From the NCBI RefSeq assembly GCF_900095745.1, contig NZ_FMIR01000010.1:62001-126000 (forward strand): 64,000 bases of DNA. The letters run 5' to 3'. Below the pieces are notes generated by a model, which saw only the letters and a list, made by a program, of their open reading frames with translations, was not told the DNA's origin and did not search any database. Positions 26,462-34,525 of the stretch are shown one piece after another. The position numbers were made by a program, and so were the translations under genes. The stretch comes from Microbacterium oxydans (GTDB taxonomy: Bacteria; Actinomycetota; Actinomycetes; Actinomycetales; Microbacteriaceae). Position 1 is the first letter of the stretch. Every line of letters starts with the position of its first letter.

Positions 26462-27286
26462 ATGCTCTTCTGGGTTGTGCTGGCCTGCGGCATCGCATCG
26501 ATCACGGTCGCACTCCTCGCACCCCTTCTGCTCACCGTGGGACGCTGGCAACTTCTGCACCCGCGTACAGCTCTCTCAGTGTGGTTCGGGGCTTTCTTCA
26601 TAGGCATCGGACTGGCCCTCGCGGGACTGATCATCGGCGTTGCAGGTGCCGTCGCCGCCTCGCACACCCCAATCGGTTCAGAGACGCTGCTGATGACGAT
26701 CCTCGGCTGGGCGGGCTTGGGAGCCTTCGGCGCGATCGCCGCTTTTGTCGCTGTGTCCGCCGAGCCGGTGCTCTCCTCCGAGACAGGGGCACTGCATTCA
26801 CTGGCACCGATCGCCATCAGCCGCGAACAGCGACGCGGGTTCACTCTGGTCCGGTTCGAATCGGATCAGCCGATCGCCTTCGCCGCACCGGGCAGACCGC
26901 CCGAGATCCTGCTTTCGACGGGAATGGAGTCACTGCTCCCCTCCGCTCAGTTGCAAGCCGTCCTCGCTCACGAGTACGCGCACCTGAGGCAACACCATGC
27001 GTGGGCCACCCGAATCGCTCGCATCAACGCTCTCTGTCTCCCCAGAACGCACTCCGCGCGCGCGCTGCGAAGGGCAACCACACTTCTCGTCGAATTGGCG
27101 GCGGATGACCAGGCGGCACGTCTCGCCGGCCCCGCGCATCTGGCGAACGCGCTTTCGACGCTCGCGGCAGCATCGAACGACGCCGGTCTGGAGCTTCGCG
27201 CCGAGAGACTCGTGGACAAAAGGTGGCCCGGCGCCGTCAAGCGTCGCCGGCCTCCTGCGGCCTTCGCTCGCGATTCCTCGATTTGA
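26462..27286 (+). CDS. M56-family (BlaR1-like) membrane metallopeptidase
   Basis: A 274-residue membrane protease with the zinc motif H170-E-Y-A-H174 (LAHEYAHLRQHH), two or three hydrophobic helices before it and a downstream ELAADDQA third-ligand region. BlaR1 and MecR1 proteins use such a domain to cleave the cognate repressor. This protein has no extracellular penicillin-binding sensor domain (full BlaR1 is about 600 residues), so its stimulus is not a beta-lactam by the known mechanism. It starts 3 bases after the blaI-like stop, so the pair is one operon. Confidence 0.85.
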   Translation: MLFWVVLACGIASITVALLAPLLLTVGRWQLLHPRTALSVWFGAFFIGIGLALAGLIIGVAGAVAASHTPIGSETLLMTILGWAGLGAFGAIAAFVAVSAEPVLSSETGALHSLAPIAISREQRRGFTLVRFESDQPIAFAAPGRPPEILLSTGMESLLPSAQLQAVLAHEYAHLRQHHAWATRIARINALCLPRTHSARALRRATTLLVELAADDQAARLAGPAHLANALSTLAAASNDAGLELRAERLVDKRWPGAVKRRRPPAAFARDSSI

Positions 27287-27339
27287 GGTGGTGGCTCTCG
27301 GGACCGGTCCGGCTCGCGCCACCTCCGCTACGAAGTTAC

Positions 27340-27549
27340 TCAGGCCCGAGGCTTCCATCCGCATACGCGGAGCACCCATGACCACGCCGAGCGCACCCTG
27401 CGTCGGATGCGATAGATGAGAAATCTCGCCTCGCCCCACTCCTCAGCGAGAGTGGACGGGTGGTCATCCTGATCCCGCGGGGGCGCGGTGAGTCCGATGA
27501 CAAGAATCAGCACCAAGAGCGCCACCACATGCATGATGGCCGAGGTCAT
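27340..27549 (-). CDS. Small single-span membrane protein
   Basis: A 69-residue protein with one hydrophobic helix at the N-terminus (MHVVALLVLILVIGLTAP) and a basic, aromatic cytoplasmic part (FLIYRIRRRVRSAWSWVLRV, then CGWKPRA). It is convergent with the M56 gene and its 5' end faces the copZ promoter region, where two BlaI-type operators lie. It may belong to the same control region. Family not recognised. Confidence 0.5.
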   Translation of the reverse strand: MTSAIMHVVALLVLILVIGLTAPPRDQDDHPSTLAEEWGEARFLIYRIRRRVRSAWSWVLRVCGWKPRA

Positions 27550-27651
27550 GCTCACTGCTCCGACTCCGCTCTCTGACTCACCTCTCCACTTCCGTCTCTC
27601 CGGGAACTGCGATACGGACCTCATCGAGATCCGAAGCAGGTAGTGTTAACG

Positions 27652-27664
27652 CTACATCCGGTAG
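27652..27664. promoter_or_regulatory. BlaI-type operator 1 upstream of copZ
   Basis: CTACATCCGGTAG (CTAC-N5-GTAG), flanked on the left by TTAACG. It lies 76 bases before copZ and 103 bases before the divergent small membrane gene. Confidence 0.65.
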
Positions 27665-27695
27665 TTATCTTCGCCTTCGCGGCGCGGTGTTAAAA

Positions 27696-27708
27696 CTACA
27701 CGATGTAG
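27696..27708. promoter_or_regulatory. BlaI-type operator 2 upstream of copZ
   Basis: CTACACGATGTAG is a perfect dyad with the TACA/TGTA core known for MecI, BlaI and CopY. It lies 31 bases before the copZ start, where it would cover the promoter. Confidence 0.75.
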
Positions 27709-27739
27709 ACTTGTTCCCAGCAAAACGAGTGGAGTGATA

Positions 27740-27967
27740 ATGTCGCAGTTCACATTCGAGGTCACCGGAATGACGTGCGAGCACTGCGAGCATGCGGTGG
27801 GATCAGAGCTGTCCCGACTTCCCGGCGTCCAGAATGTCGCCGCTGATGCGGCAACGGGACGCGTGAGCGTCACCCACGATCTCCCGGTGGACCGGAGCTC
27901 TTGGGAAGCCGCGGTGAGTGAGGCCGGGTACAAAGTGGGTTCGTGGCCTGTAAGCCACGATGCGTGA
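27740..27967 (+). CDS. copZ: CopZ-type heavy-metal-associated copper chaperone
   Basis: A 75-residue HMA protein with the metal site MTCEHCEHAV, which binds Cu(I) through its two Cys and passes it to the CopA ATPase. The remaining babbab fold is intact (LPGVQNVAADAATGRVSV, SEAGYKVGSW). GGAG lies 5 bases before the ATG; a GTG 6 bases upstream is less likely. It overlaps the next gene by 8 bases, forming a copZ-copD/ctaG-copA operon under two CTAC-N5-GTAG operators. Confidence 0.92.
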   Translation: MSQFTFEVTGMTCEHCEHAVGSELSRLPGVQNVAADAATGRVSVTHDLPVDRSSWEAAVSEAGYKVGSWPVSHDA

Positions 27968-30017
27968 AGAGCATGCGCCGAACGCACCCCGCGATCCCGC
28001 TCTGCTGCGCCCATCCCGTCATCTCCTGATCGCGGGCGGCCTGGCCACTGCCTTCCTCGGCGTCGGTCTCCCCGTCGGCATCACTGTCGCACTCAGGGAC
28101 GCACCCTACAAGAAGCTCTTCCAGTCTTTCCCCGGCCTTGACGTCGGCGTGGTGACCACCGCTCTTTTGGTGGCGGCCGACACCGGGATTCTGCTCAGCA
28201 TGGGCATCCTCACTCACCTGCTCTTCCTCCGTGCCACGCCTGCGAAGCGCGCGATACGTCTTGAGTACGGCTTCGAGCTCCGCACTCTCCGAGTAACCGC
28301 GTCGGTCTGGGCGGCGAGCGCCGCGGGGCTAGCCGTGTTCGAGGCTTTCGACACCAGCGGCGTGCCACTCTCCCGCATCCTCGAACCGGGAACGATCGCG
28401 TTCCTGTTCGAGGCGAGCTACCCGCCCGCCGCCTGGACGATCAGCTGTGCGGGAGCTCTCGTGGTGCTGTTCGCATCATTCTTCGTCGACCGCTGGACAG
28501 GGATGCTGATCCCTCTGTGGGGATCGTTCCTCGCCACGCTGGCTCCCGTCGTGTCGGGCCAGATCCTCGTCGGCCCCGATCACGACTTCGGTGGCGATGC
28601 CGCTGTTTTCCAATCGCTCGCGATCAATCTGCTCTTCGGCGTCGTCGCCGTCTACTGGCTGCGGGTGTGCTCCGGTCGATTCATCGACCCCGAGTCCCTT
28701 CGGCGACTCTTCCTCCTGGCGGCGGTCCTACTACCGGTCATCGCCGCCTCGGACGTCGTCATCACATTCTTCAAGCTCGCCGGAACGCCCCTTCTCGGAT
28801 CGTTGACCGGCTGGCTGATCGTGGGGCGATGGGCGGCCCTCCTCATCGTCGCGCTCCCCCTGATCGCGCTTCGCTCGCTCTGGCGTCGCGCACGCGTTCG
28901 CGCGGCGCACATCGTCTCCTGCCTCTCGGTCGCATCCTTCGGGGTGATCGCATGGATCGGCGCCACAGCCGCGATGACCCGGCAGCCCCCGCCGCAGTAC
29001 TTCGTGCCTACGAGCATCTCGCAGACGTTCATGGGTTTCGAGGTCGCTGATCCACCGAGCATCGAGGTGCTGTTCGGCCATTGGCGACCGAACGTGCTGT
29101 TCCTCACGATCGCGACGGCAGCCGTCGTCGTCTACCTCGTGGCAGTGCGCGCGCTTCACCGGCGCGGCGACCAATGGCCCCCCGGCAGAACCGTCGCCTG
29201 GCTGCTGGGCTGGGCGATCATCATCTTCGCCACCAGCTCAGGATTCGGCAAGTACTCCGCACCGGACTTCGGTATCCACATGATCGTCCATATGAGCCTC
29301 AATATGCTGGCACCCGGCATGCTCGTGCTGGGCGGGATCGTCACGCTGCTGCTGCGCGCCACGCGCTCAGTGCCCGGATCACCCGTGGGGCCGCACGACT
29401 GGATCACCTGGGTGCTGCACTGGCGGGTCCTCCAATTCCTCTACAACCCCCTGATCGTGTTCGTGGTGTTCATCGGCTCCTACTACGGGCTGTACCTCAC
29501 GGGGATCTTCGGCGAGTACATGCGCTTCCACTGGGCGCATCAGCTGATGAATCTCCACTTTCTGATCGTCGGCTACCTGTACTACAGCCTCATCATCGGG
29601 GTCGATCGCCCACCCCGCCCGCTCCCCCACGTGGGAAAGCTGGGGTATGCGCTGGCCGCAATGCCCTTCCACGCGTTCTTCGGCATCATCCTGATGACTA
29701 GCACGACATTGATCGCCGAGAACTTCTACCTCTATCTCAAGCTCCCCTGGGCCGACCTCCCCGCACAGCAGTACCTCGCGGGCGGCGTCGCATGGGCCGG
29801 AGGAGAGATCCCGCTCCTTATCGTCATCATCGTGCTTCTGATCCAATGGGGTCGCCAGGATTCGAAGGAAGCACGACGCAAGGACCGGCACCTCGACACG
29901 GGGAGGGATGTGGAGTTCGACGCCTACAACGAAATGCTGCGTCAGCTCTCGGCCCGTTCCGCAGCGAGCGAAGAACTACGCCCGGGCCCGCAGCCCGAGA
30001 AGGAGCCACAGCGATGA
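27960..30017 (+). CDS. CopD-CtaG fusion membrane protein
   Basis: A 685-residue protein with about 15-17 hydrophobic helices. The N-terminal half matches CopD copper-resistance membrane proteins (copper movement across the membrane). The C-terminal half (PPGRTVAWLLGWAIIIFATS, FGIHMIVHMSLNMLAPGMLV, HWAHQLMNLHFLIVGYLYYS) is the caa3_CtaG family, linked to copper delivery for cytochrome oxidase. His and Met residues cluster in these helices (HMIVHMSLNM). The gene overlaps copZ by 8 bases and copA by 4 (ATGA), so copper chaperone, membrane protein and ATPase are made together. Confidence 0.9.
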   Translation: MREEHAPNAPRDPALLRPSRHLLIAGGLATAFLGVGLPVGITVALRDAPYKKLFQSFPGLDVGVVTTALLVAADTGILLSMGILTHLLFLRATPAKRAIRLEYGFELRTLRVTASVWAASAAGLAVFEAFDTSGVPLSRILEPGTIAFLFEASYPPAAWTISCAGALVVLFASFFVDRWTGMLIPLWGSFLATLAPVVSGQILVGPDHDFGGDAAVFQSLAINLLFGVVAVYWLRVCSGRFIDPESLRRLFLLAAVLLPVIAASDVVITFFKLAGTPLLGSLTGWLIVGRWAALLIVALPLIALRSLWRRARVRAAHIVSCLSVASFGVIAWIGATAAMTRQPPPQYFVPTSISQTFMGFEVADPPSIEVLFGHWRPNVLFLTIATAAVVVYLVAVRALHRRGDQWPPGRTVAWLLGWAIIIFATSSGFGKYSAPDFGIHMIVHMSLNMLAPGMLVLGGIVTLLLRATRSVPGSPVGPHDWITWVLHWRVLQFLYNPLIVFVVFIGSYYGLYLTGIFGEYMRFHWAHQLMNLHFLIVGYLYYSLIIGVDRPPRPLPHVGKLGYALAAMPFHAFFGIILMTSTTLIAENFYLYLKLPWADLPAQQYLAGGVAWAGGEIPLLIVIIVLLIQWGRQDSKEARRKDRHLDTGRDVEFDAYNEMLRQLSARSAASEELRPGPQPEKEPQR

Positions 30018-32263
30018 ACACTCAGACCGTGCAGCAGCTCGACCCCCCGCTCGAGCTCGACGTCTCAGGCATGACCTGCGCGGCGTGCGCCGGCCGTGTC
30101 GAACGCGCTCTGAACAAGCTCGACGGCGTCACGGCAACCGTCAACTACGCGACGGAGCGTGCCGTGTTGACCGGCATCTCGACCGAGGAGTCGGCACGCG
30201 CGATCGCGCAGATCGAGAGCGCGGGCTATGGCGCCCATCTGCGTGACGGATCGGATGATGCCTGGTCGCAGCGTGCCACCGAGTTCCGGATCTCCTCGCT
30301 CCGGAGACGGCTGGCCGTGGCCGCACTCCTGACCGTGCCGCTGATGGACATCACCTTGGTCCTGGCCCTCGTTCCCGGATGGCGATTCCCTGGCTGGGAG
30401 TGGGTCTGCGTGCTGCTCGCGCTGCCGATCGTCACTTGGGCCGCGTGGCCGTTCCACCGGGCCACCTTCCGCAACCTCCGCCACGGCATGGTGAGCATGG
30501 ACACGCTGGTGTCGCTCGGCATCGCGGCTTCGTTCGGCTGGGCTGTGGCGACGCTGCTCTTCGGCGTGGGTGCCGGGTCGGAGGGCTACTGGCTCGGCTT
30601 CGGCTCCACGCCGGAAGGCGCCGACTCCATCTACCTCGATGTGGCCGCGGGCATGACCACCTTCCAGCTCGCGGGCAGATACTTCGAGACACGCTCCCGC
30701 CGGAAGGCCGGAGACGTGCTCGGCGCACTGAGCGCGCTCGCTGCCACGCATGTGCGAGTGCTGCGCGACGGGGTCGAGACGGTGGAGCCGGCCAGCCAGC
30801 TGCGCTCCGGTGACGTGTTCGTGCTCCTGCCTGGCGAGACCATCCCCGCAGACGGGATCGTGGTCAGCGGGAATGCGGCCGTCGACGCGAGCATGATGAC
30901 GGGCGAGCCCATGCCCGTCTCTGTGGCGGGCGGCGACGCGGTCACCGGCGGAACCATCAGCACCGATGGGCGGCTCGAGGTGCGGGCGACCTCGGTGGGC
31001 GCCCATACTCAGCTCGCACAGATGGCGGCGCTGACCGAGCAGGCTCAGGCCCGCAAAGCCGACGTCCAGAAGCTGGTAGATCGAGTGGTCACCTGGTTCG
31101 TTCCCGTGGTGATCGGACTCGCCGTGATCGTCGGCATCGCCTGGGCCGTGAGCGGAGCCCCCGACGACAAGGCAATCGGCGTCGCCATCAGCGTGCTGAT
31201 CATCGCCTGCCCGTGCGCACTTGGACTGGCCACACCCACTGCACTGATGGTCGGCATCGGACGCGCCGCGACGCTCGGCATCCTGATCAAGGGGCATGAT
31301 GCGCTGGAGGCATCCGGTGCCGTGACCACCGTCGTTCTCGACAAGACCGGCACACTCACCACAGGCACGATGACAGTGCAGGGTTCCGAGGCCTTCGGAG
31401 TCCCCGCGCGCGATATGTGGATTCTGGTGGCGTCGGCCGAACGAGGGTCAGAGCATGCGATCGCTCGAGCGATCGAGAAGGCGGCCTCGCCCTACGTCGA
31501 CGACCTGCGCCCGTTGACCGAGTTCACCGCGATGCCGGGATTGGGGGCGGTCGCCCTGATAGATGACACCCGCGTCATCGTCGGCAACGCGCGGCTGCTC
31601 GAAGGCGAAGGCGTGAGCATCCCCGCCGAAGCTCGAGCCGCGATGGAGCGCTTCGAGCGCGAGGGTCACACGACGATCATGGTCGCCGCCGACCATGATG
31701 TGATCGGCGTCCTCGCACTTTCAGACGCCCTCAAGTCACGCGCAGCTGAGGCTGTCACCGCTCTGCGAGCGCAGGGACTCGAGATCGTGCTGCTCACGGG
31801 CGATTCACCGGCCGCGGCCGCTCGCATCGCGTCGGAGCTGGGAGTCGACAGCGTGCACGCCGGCGTTCTTCCTGCGGAGAAGGCCGGCGTGGTCCGCTCC
31901 CTGCAGGCGGATGGCAAGCGGGTCGCGATGGTAGGCGACGGCGTCAATGACGCGGTCGCGCTGGCCACCGCCGACCTCGGCCTCGCGATCGTCACCGGCA
32001 CGGACATCGCCCTCAAGGCGGCCGACATCATCCTGGTCCGGGATGACCTGCTCGTCATTCCCGACGCGATCGCGATCTCCCGTAAGACGCTGCGGACGAT
32101 CAAGATGAACCTCGTCTGGGCGTTCGGCTACAACGTCGCGGCGATACCGATCGCCGCCGCGGGCCTGCTCAACCCGCTGATCGCCGCCGCCGCGATGTCA
32201 CTGTCCTCGGTGTTCGTCGTCTACAACAGCCTCCGCATCCAGAAGGTGCGCGGCTCGCGCTGA
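30014..32263 (+). CDS. copA: CopA-type Cu(I) P1B-ATPase
   Basis: A 749-residue copper-exporting P-type ATPase. One N-terminal HMA domain (GMTCAACAGR, residues 19-28), actuator motif MTGEP, the transmembrane CPC (IIACPCALGLATP), phosphorylation site DKTGTLT, and copper-site residues in the last helices (NLVWAFGYN, MSLSSVFVVYNSLR) are all present. Two conserved spots differ from the norm: the HP motif reads SEHAIARAI rather than SEHP, and the hinge reads GDGVNDAVAL instead of GDGVNDAPAL. The start overlaps the CopD-CtaG stop (ATGA) and has AAGGAG upstream. Confidence 0.93.
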   Translation: MNTQTVQQLDPPLELDVSGMTCAACAGRVERALNKLDGVTATVNYATERAVLTGISTEESARAIAQIESAGYGAHLRDGSDDAWSQRATEFRISSLRRRLAVAALLTVPLMDITLVLALVPGWRFPGWEWVCVLLALPIVTWAAWPFHRATFRNLRHGMVSMDTLVSLGIAASFGWAVATLLFGVGAGSEGYWLGFGSTPEGADSIYLDVAAGMTTFQLAGRYFETRSRRKAGDVLGALSALAATHVRVLRDGVETVEPASQLRSGDVFVLLPGETIPADGIVVSGNAAVDASMMTGEPMPVSVAGGDAVTGGTISTDGRLEVRATSVGAHTQLAQMAALTEQAQARKADVQKLVDRVVTWFVPVVIGLAVIVGIAWAVSGAPDDKAIGVAISVLIIACPCALGLATPTALMVGIGRAATLGILIKGHDALEASGAVTTVVLDKTGTLTTGTMTVQGSEAFGVPARDMWILVASAERGSEHAIARAIEKAASPYVDDLRPLTEFTAMPGLGAVALIDDTRVIVGNARLLEGEGVSIPAEARAAMERFEREGHTTIMVAADHDVIGVLALSDALKSRAAEAVTALRAQGLEIVLLTGDSPAAAARIASELGVDSVHAGVLPAEKAGVVRSLQADGKRVAMVGDGVNDAVALATADLGLAIVTGTDIALKAADIILVRDDLLVIPDAIAISRKTLRTIKMNLVWAFGYNVAAIPIAAAGLLNPLIAAAAMSLSSVFVVYNSLRIQKVRGSR

Positions 32264-32272
32264 CGACCCTGT

Positions 32273-32635
32273 CTAACGCAGGTCGTACGCCTCTCGCGCC
32301 ACGAGCACCTCTTCGATGTGACGCTCCGCCCACAGCCCCAGCGCGCTCAACGGCTCGCGAAGCGTAAGCCCGAGCGGAGTGAGCGCGTACTCGACGCGGG
32401 GCGGCATCTCGTCGTAGGCCGTGCGCGTCAGAAGACCATCGCGCTCCAGGTCGCGAAGCGTCTCCGAAAGCACCTTCGCGCTGATGCCGCCGACGCGGTC
32501 TCTGATCGTTCCGAACCGCGCCGGCCCGTCACTCAGGACGATCACGATCATGGCTGTCCACTTGTTGGCCACCCGTGCCAACGATGTGCGCGAAGGACAC
32601 GTCGCCAGCATCACGTTCCAGACCGGATCAGACAT
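32273..32635 (-). CDS. HxlR-family winged-helix regulator
   Basis: A 120-residue HxlR protein: CPSRTSLARVANKWTAMIVI, then FGTIRDRVGGISAKVLSETL and the wing TAYDEMPPRVEYALTPLG. It has a single Cys near the N-terminus (residue 13), where redox- or electrophile-sensing HxlR members carry theirs. It is divergent from the SnoaL-like gene. The gap holds two nested GTTAC/GTAAC dyads, the probable operator. It converges with copA (9 bases between stops). Confidence 0.88.
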   Translation of the reverse strand: MSDPVWNVMLATCPSRTSLARVANKWTAMIVIVLSDGPARFGTIRDRVGGISAKVLSETLRDLERDGLLTRTAYDEMPPRVEYALTPLGLTLREPLSALGLWAERHIEEVLVAREAYDLR

Positions 32636-32655
32636 TTCGGAAATCCACTCCCTTA

Positions 32656-32689
32656 GTTACGTTGAGGTAACAGGTTACCATATGTAACC
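32656..32689. promoter_or_regulatory. Double GTTAC/GTAAC dyad, probable HxlR operator
   Basis: GTTACGTTGAGGTAAC (32656-32671) and the perfect palindrome GGTTACCATATGTAACC (32673-32689) lie side by side between the HxlR gene and the divergent SnoaL-like gene. Two similar dyads in a divergent promoter are typical for a local repressor or activator. Confidence 0.7.
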
Positions 32690-32722
32690 ATGGACACATA
32701 CCATTCAGCTAAGGAGAGAATC

Positions 32723-33124
32723 ATGACTGACACCACCCCCGCAGGCATCGCCACCACCTACTTCGACGCACTCGCCCAGGGAGACATTCCCACTGTGATG
32801 GCGCAGTTCAGCCCTGACGTCGTCTGGCACCAGCCCGGCGGACACCGGTTCTCAGGCCTGCATGCGGGCATCGACGGCGTCGGCGCCCTCCTCGGCGGCA
32901 TGATGGAGGCGAGCGAAGGAAGCTTCGCCCTCGTCGTCACCGGTCCGGCGATGGTCAACGGCGAGATGGTCGCGCTTCCCGTGCGCTTCTCCGGTACCCG
33001 CACGGGCGCCTCGATGGACATGGCCGGCGTCGACCTGCTCACGGTCCGCGACGGGAAGATCATCGCCGTACACCTGTTCTCCGAAGACGGCGCCAGCGAA
33101 GACGCTTTCTGGGGTCAGGCCTGA
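32723..33124 (+). CDS. SnoaL/NTF2-like protein
   Basis: A 133-residue protein of the NTF2-like superfamily (SnoaL-like polyketide cyclase or epoxide hydrolase fold): TYFDALAQGDIPTVMAQFSP, then DVVWHQPGGHRFSG and a late VDLLTVRDGKIIAVHLFSED. These cone-shaped folds serve as small enzymes or binding proteins. AAGGAGAG lies 6 bases before the ATG. Controlled probably by the divergent HxlR regulator. The exact reaction is unknown. Confidence 0.85.
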   Translation: MTDTTPAGIATTYFDALAQGDIPTVMAQFSPDVVWHQPGGHRFSGLHAGIDGVGALLGGMMEASEGSFALVVTGPAMVNGEMVALPVRFSGTRTGASMDMAGVDLLTVRDGKIIAVHLFSEDGASEDAFWGQA

Positions 33125-33139
33125 TCCCAGGCGACGCAT

Positions 33140-33176
33140 CGATGCTGCTCGGCGACATCACCGCCGAGCAGCATCG
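33140..33176. terminator. Strong hairpin between convergent genes
   Basis: A perfect 15-bp stem (CGATGCTGCTCGGCG and its complement) with a 7-base loop lies between the stops of the SnoaL-like gene and the methyltransferase gene, so it can serve both strands. Confidence 0.8.
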
Positions 33177-33188
33177 TCATCTCCCAGC

Positions 33189-33782
33189 TCACACATTGAT
33201 GCGGCTAGCATCCACGGGGTCGGACGCGCGATGCACAGCACTCAGCACTGACCCGTGAACGGATCTCGGCTCCGCGATCTCACTGAACCCGGCAGCCTCG
33301 AACAGTTGACGCAGGCTTGACGGAGGCCCCCCGGACGGCGGTGTGAAGGCGCAGACCACAGGAGCGCCGTCTCGCAATACTCGTCGCACCTCAGCCAGAC
33401 CTGCAAGGGGGTCAGGCCAGAAGTGCAGGTTGTCGACGAAGATCGCGGCATCGAACTGCTCGTCCGGCAACGGGAGCGAGCCAGCTGTGCCCGCGAGCAG
33501 GTGCAGGCGTCCGCCTTCGATGGCTGTGGCGTTCCGCATCGCGGCATGCCGGTGGCTCACCTTCGAGGGGTCTACTCCGACGATCTCTCCCTGGGGGAAG
33601 GTGCTCAGCAACACCTCGAGTCCGACGCCGGGACCGAACCCGATCTCGAGCACCCGCGCCCGGGGGTCATCGACGCCCAGCAGCGCCACCGCCTCCAACG
33701 CCATTCCGCGCCCTGCCTGCGCCATTGTTCGCAGGCCTCTCTCACCCGCGGCACCAGCGGGCCGGACGAACATGTCTTTCAT
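33189..33782 (-). CDS. Class I SAM-dependent methyltransferase
   Basis: A 197-residue methyltransferase with the SAM-binding motif I RVLEIGFGPGVGLE, motif II acidic residue in GEIVGVDPS, and FDAAIFVDNLHFWPDP as motif IV. LAEVRRVLRDGAPVVCAF is the usual ubiE/arsM-like helix. It could act on a small molecule such as a quinone or natural product. The gene lies alone between a terminator and the DUF5134 gene. Substrate not evident. Confidence 0.87.
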   Translation of the reverse strand: MKDMFVRPAGAAGERGLRTMAQAGRGMALEAVALLGVDDPRARVLEIGFGPGVGLEVLLSTFPQGEIVGVDPSKVSHRHAAMRNATAIEGGRLHLLAGTAGSLPLPDEQFDAAIFVDNLHFWPDPLAGLAEVRRVLRDGAPVVCAFTPPSGGPPSSLRQLFEAAGFSEIAEPRSVHGSVLSAVHRASDPVDASRINV

Positions 33783-33861
33783 AAGACCAGTCTCGCGTGC
33801 CGACGGAGGTGCGGGGCCGCCGCCATCGAGATCCTCCGAACCTCTCCGTCGAATCGACGCA

Positions 33862-34464
33862 TCATCCGTTCATCAGCACCAGCATCCATCCCATGCCGGC
33901 AGCCATGGCGACATGGCAGACAGAGTGGATGCGGTGATGCGTCGAACGGATTAGGCGCCAGATCCACCAGACGGTGGCCGCCGCGCACAGCGCGATGAAG
34001 CCGGCGTTCGCGATGTCCGCCCACGCCGGTGTCGTCTCGATCATGAGCCCGCCGCCGCCGTGGTGCCCCGCATGGGCACCACCGGCGTCTCCCGACATAT
34101 CCATCCCCGCCATGAGGAGCGGCATCGCGGCGAGCATCCAGATCATGGCGACGTCGAGCACGATGTGGCCCATGAGATCGACGGCCTGTGCTCCCCTTGC
34201 GCCTCGGAACGACGGCACGAGGGCCAGGACCAGGATGACGAAGATGGCGACCTGCGCCCACGTCACCGCGTCCCACACGGTCCACCACGTCATCACGATC
34301 ATGGCGACACTCATCACACCGTGAGTGATGTCGATCAGGTCCGAATCCGTCAAGGCGGAGTTCGTTCGCCCCTTTCGGGAGCGCCCGATCAGGCCGCTGA
34401 AGCAGATGACCGCAGTCATGACGAAGACGAAGGTGAGGAGGACATTCCACGGTGCGGCGATCAC
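33862..34464 (-). CDS. DUF5134-type His/Met-rich membrane protein
   Basis: A 200-residue protein with about six hydrophobic helices. The loop between helices 4 and 5 is very rich in Met, His and Gly (PLLMAGMDMSGDAGGAHAGH, then HGGGG), a plausible copper-binding loop. It resembles DUF5134 proteins that I know from actinobacterial copper loci. The start is GTG; its promoter contains a CTAC-N5-GTAG operator shared with the divergent PepSY gene, so it probably belongs to the BlaI-controlled metal regulon. Confidence 0.75.
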   Translation of the reverse strand: MIAAPWNVLLTFVFVMTAVICFSGLIGRSRKGRTNSALTDSDLIDITHGVMSVAMIVMTWWTVWDAVTWAQVAIFVILVLALVPSFRGARGAQAVDLMGHIVLDVAMIWMLAAMPLLMAGMDMSGDAGGAHAGHHGGGGLMIETTPAWADIANAGFIALCAAATVWWIWRLIRSTHHRIHSVCHVAMAAGMGWMLVLMNG

Positions 34465-34479
34465 GGCTTCAGTTTAGTA

Positions 34480-34492
34480 CTACATTATGTAG
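34480..34492. promoter_or_regulatory. BlaI-type operator, DUF5134/PepSY promoter
   Basis: CTACATTATGTAG, a perfect dyad with the TACA/TGTA core, lies 16 bases before the DUF5134 start and 34 bases before the PepSY start. One site can thus control both directions. Confidence 0.75.
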
Positions 34493-34525
34493 ATATCTGA
34501 TTCCGCCCATGGAAAGGTCGCGACG

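Noticed and set aside
30065..31297. 410-codon minus-strand frame inside copA
   Set aside because: Antisense shadow of a P-type ATPase whose motifs are all present on the plus strand.
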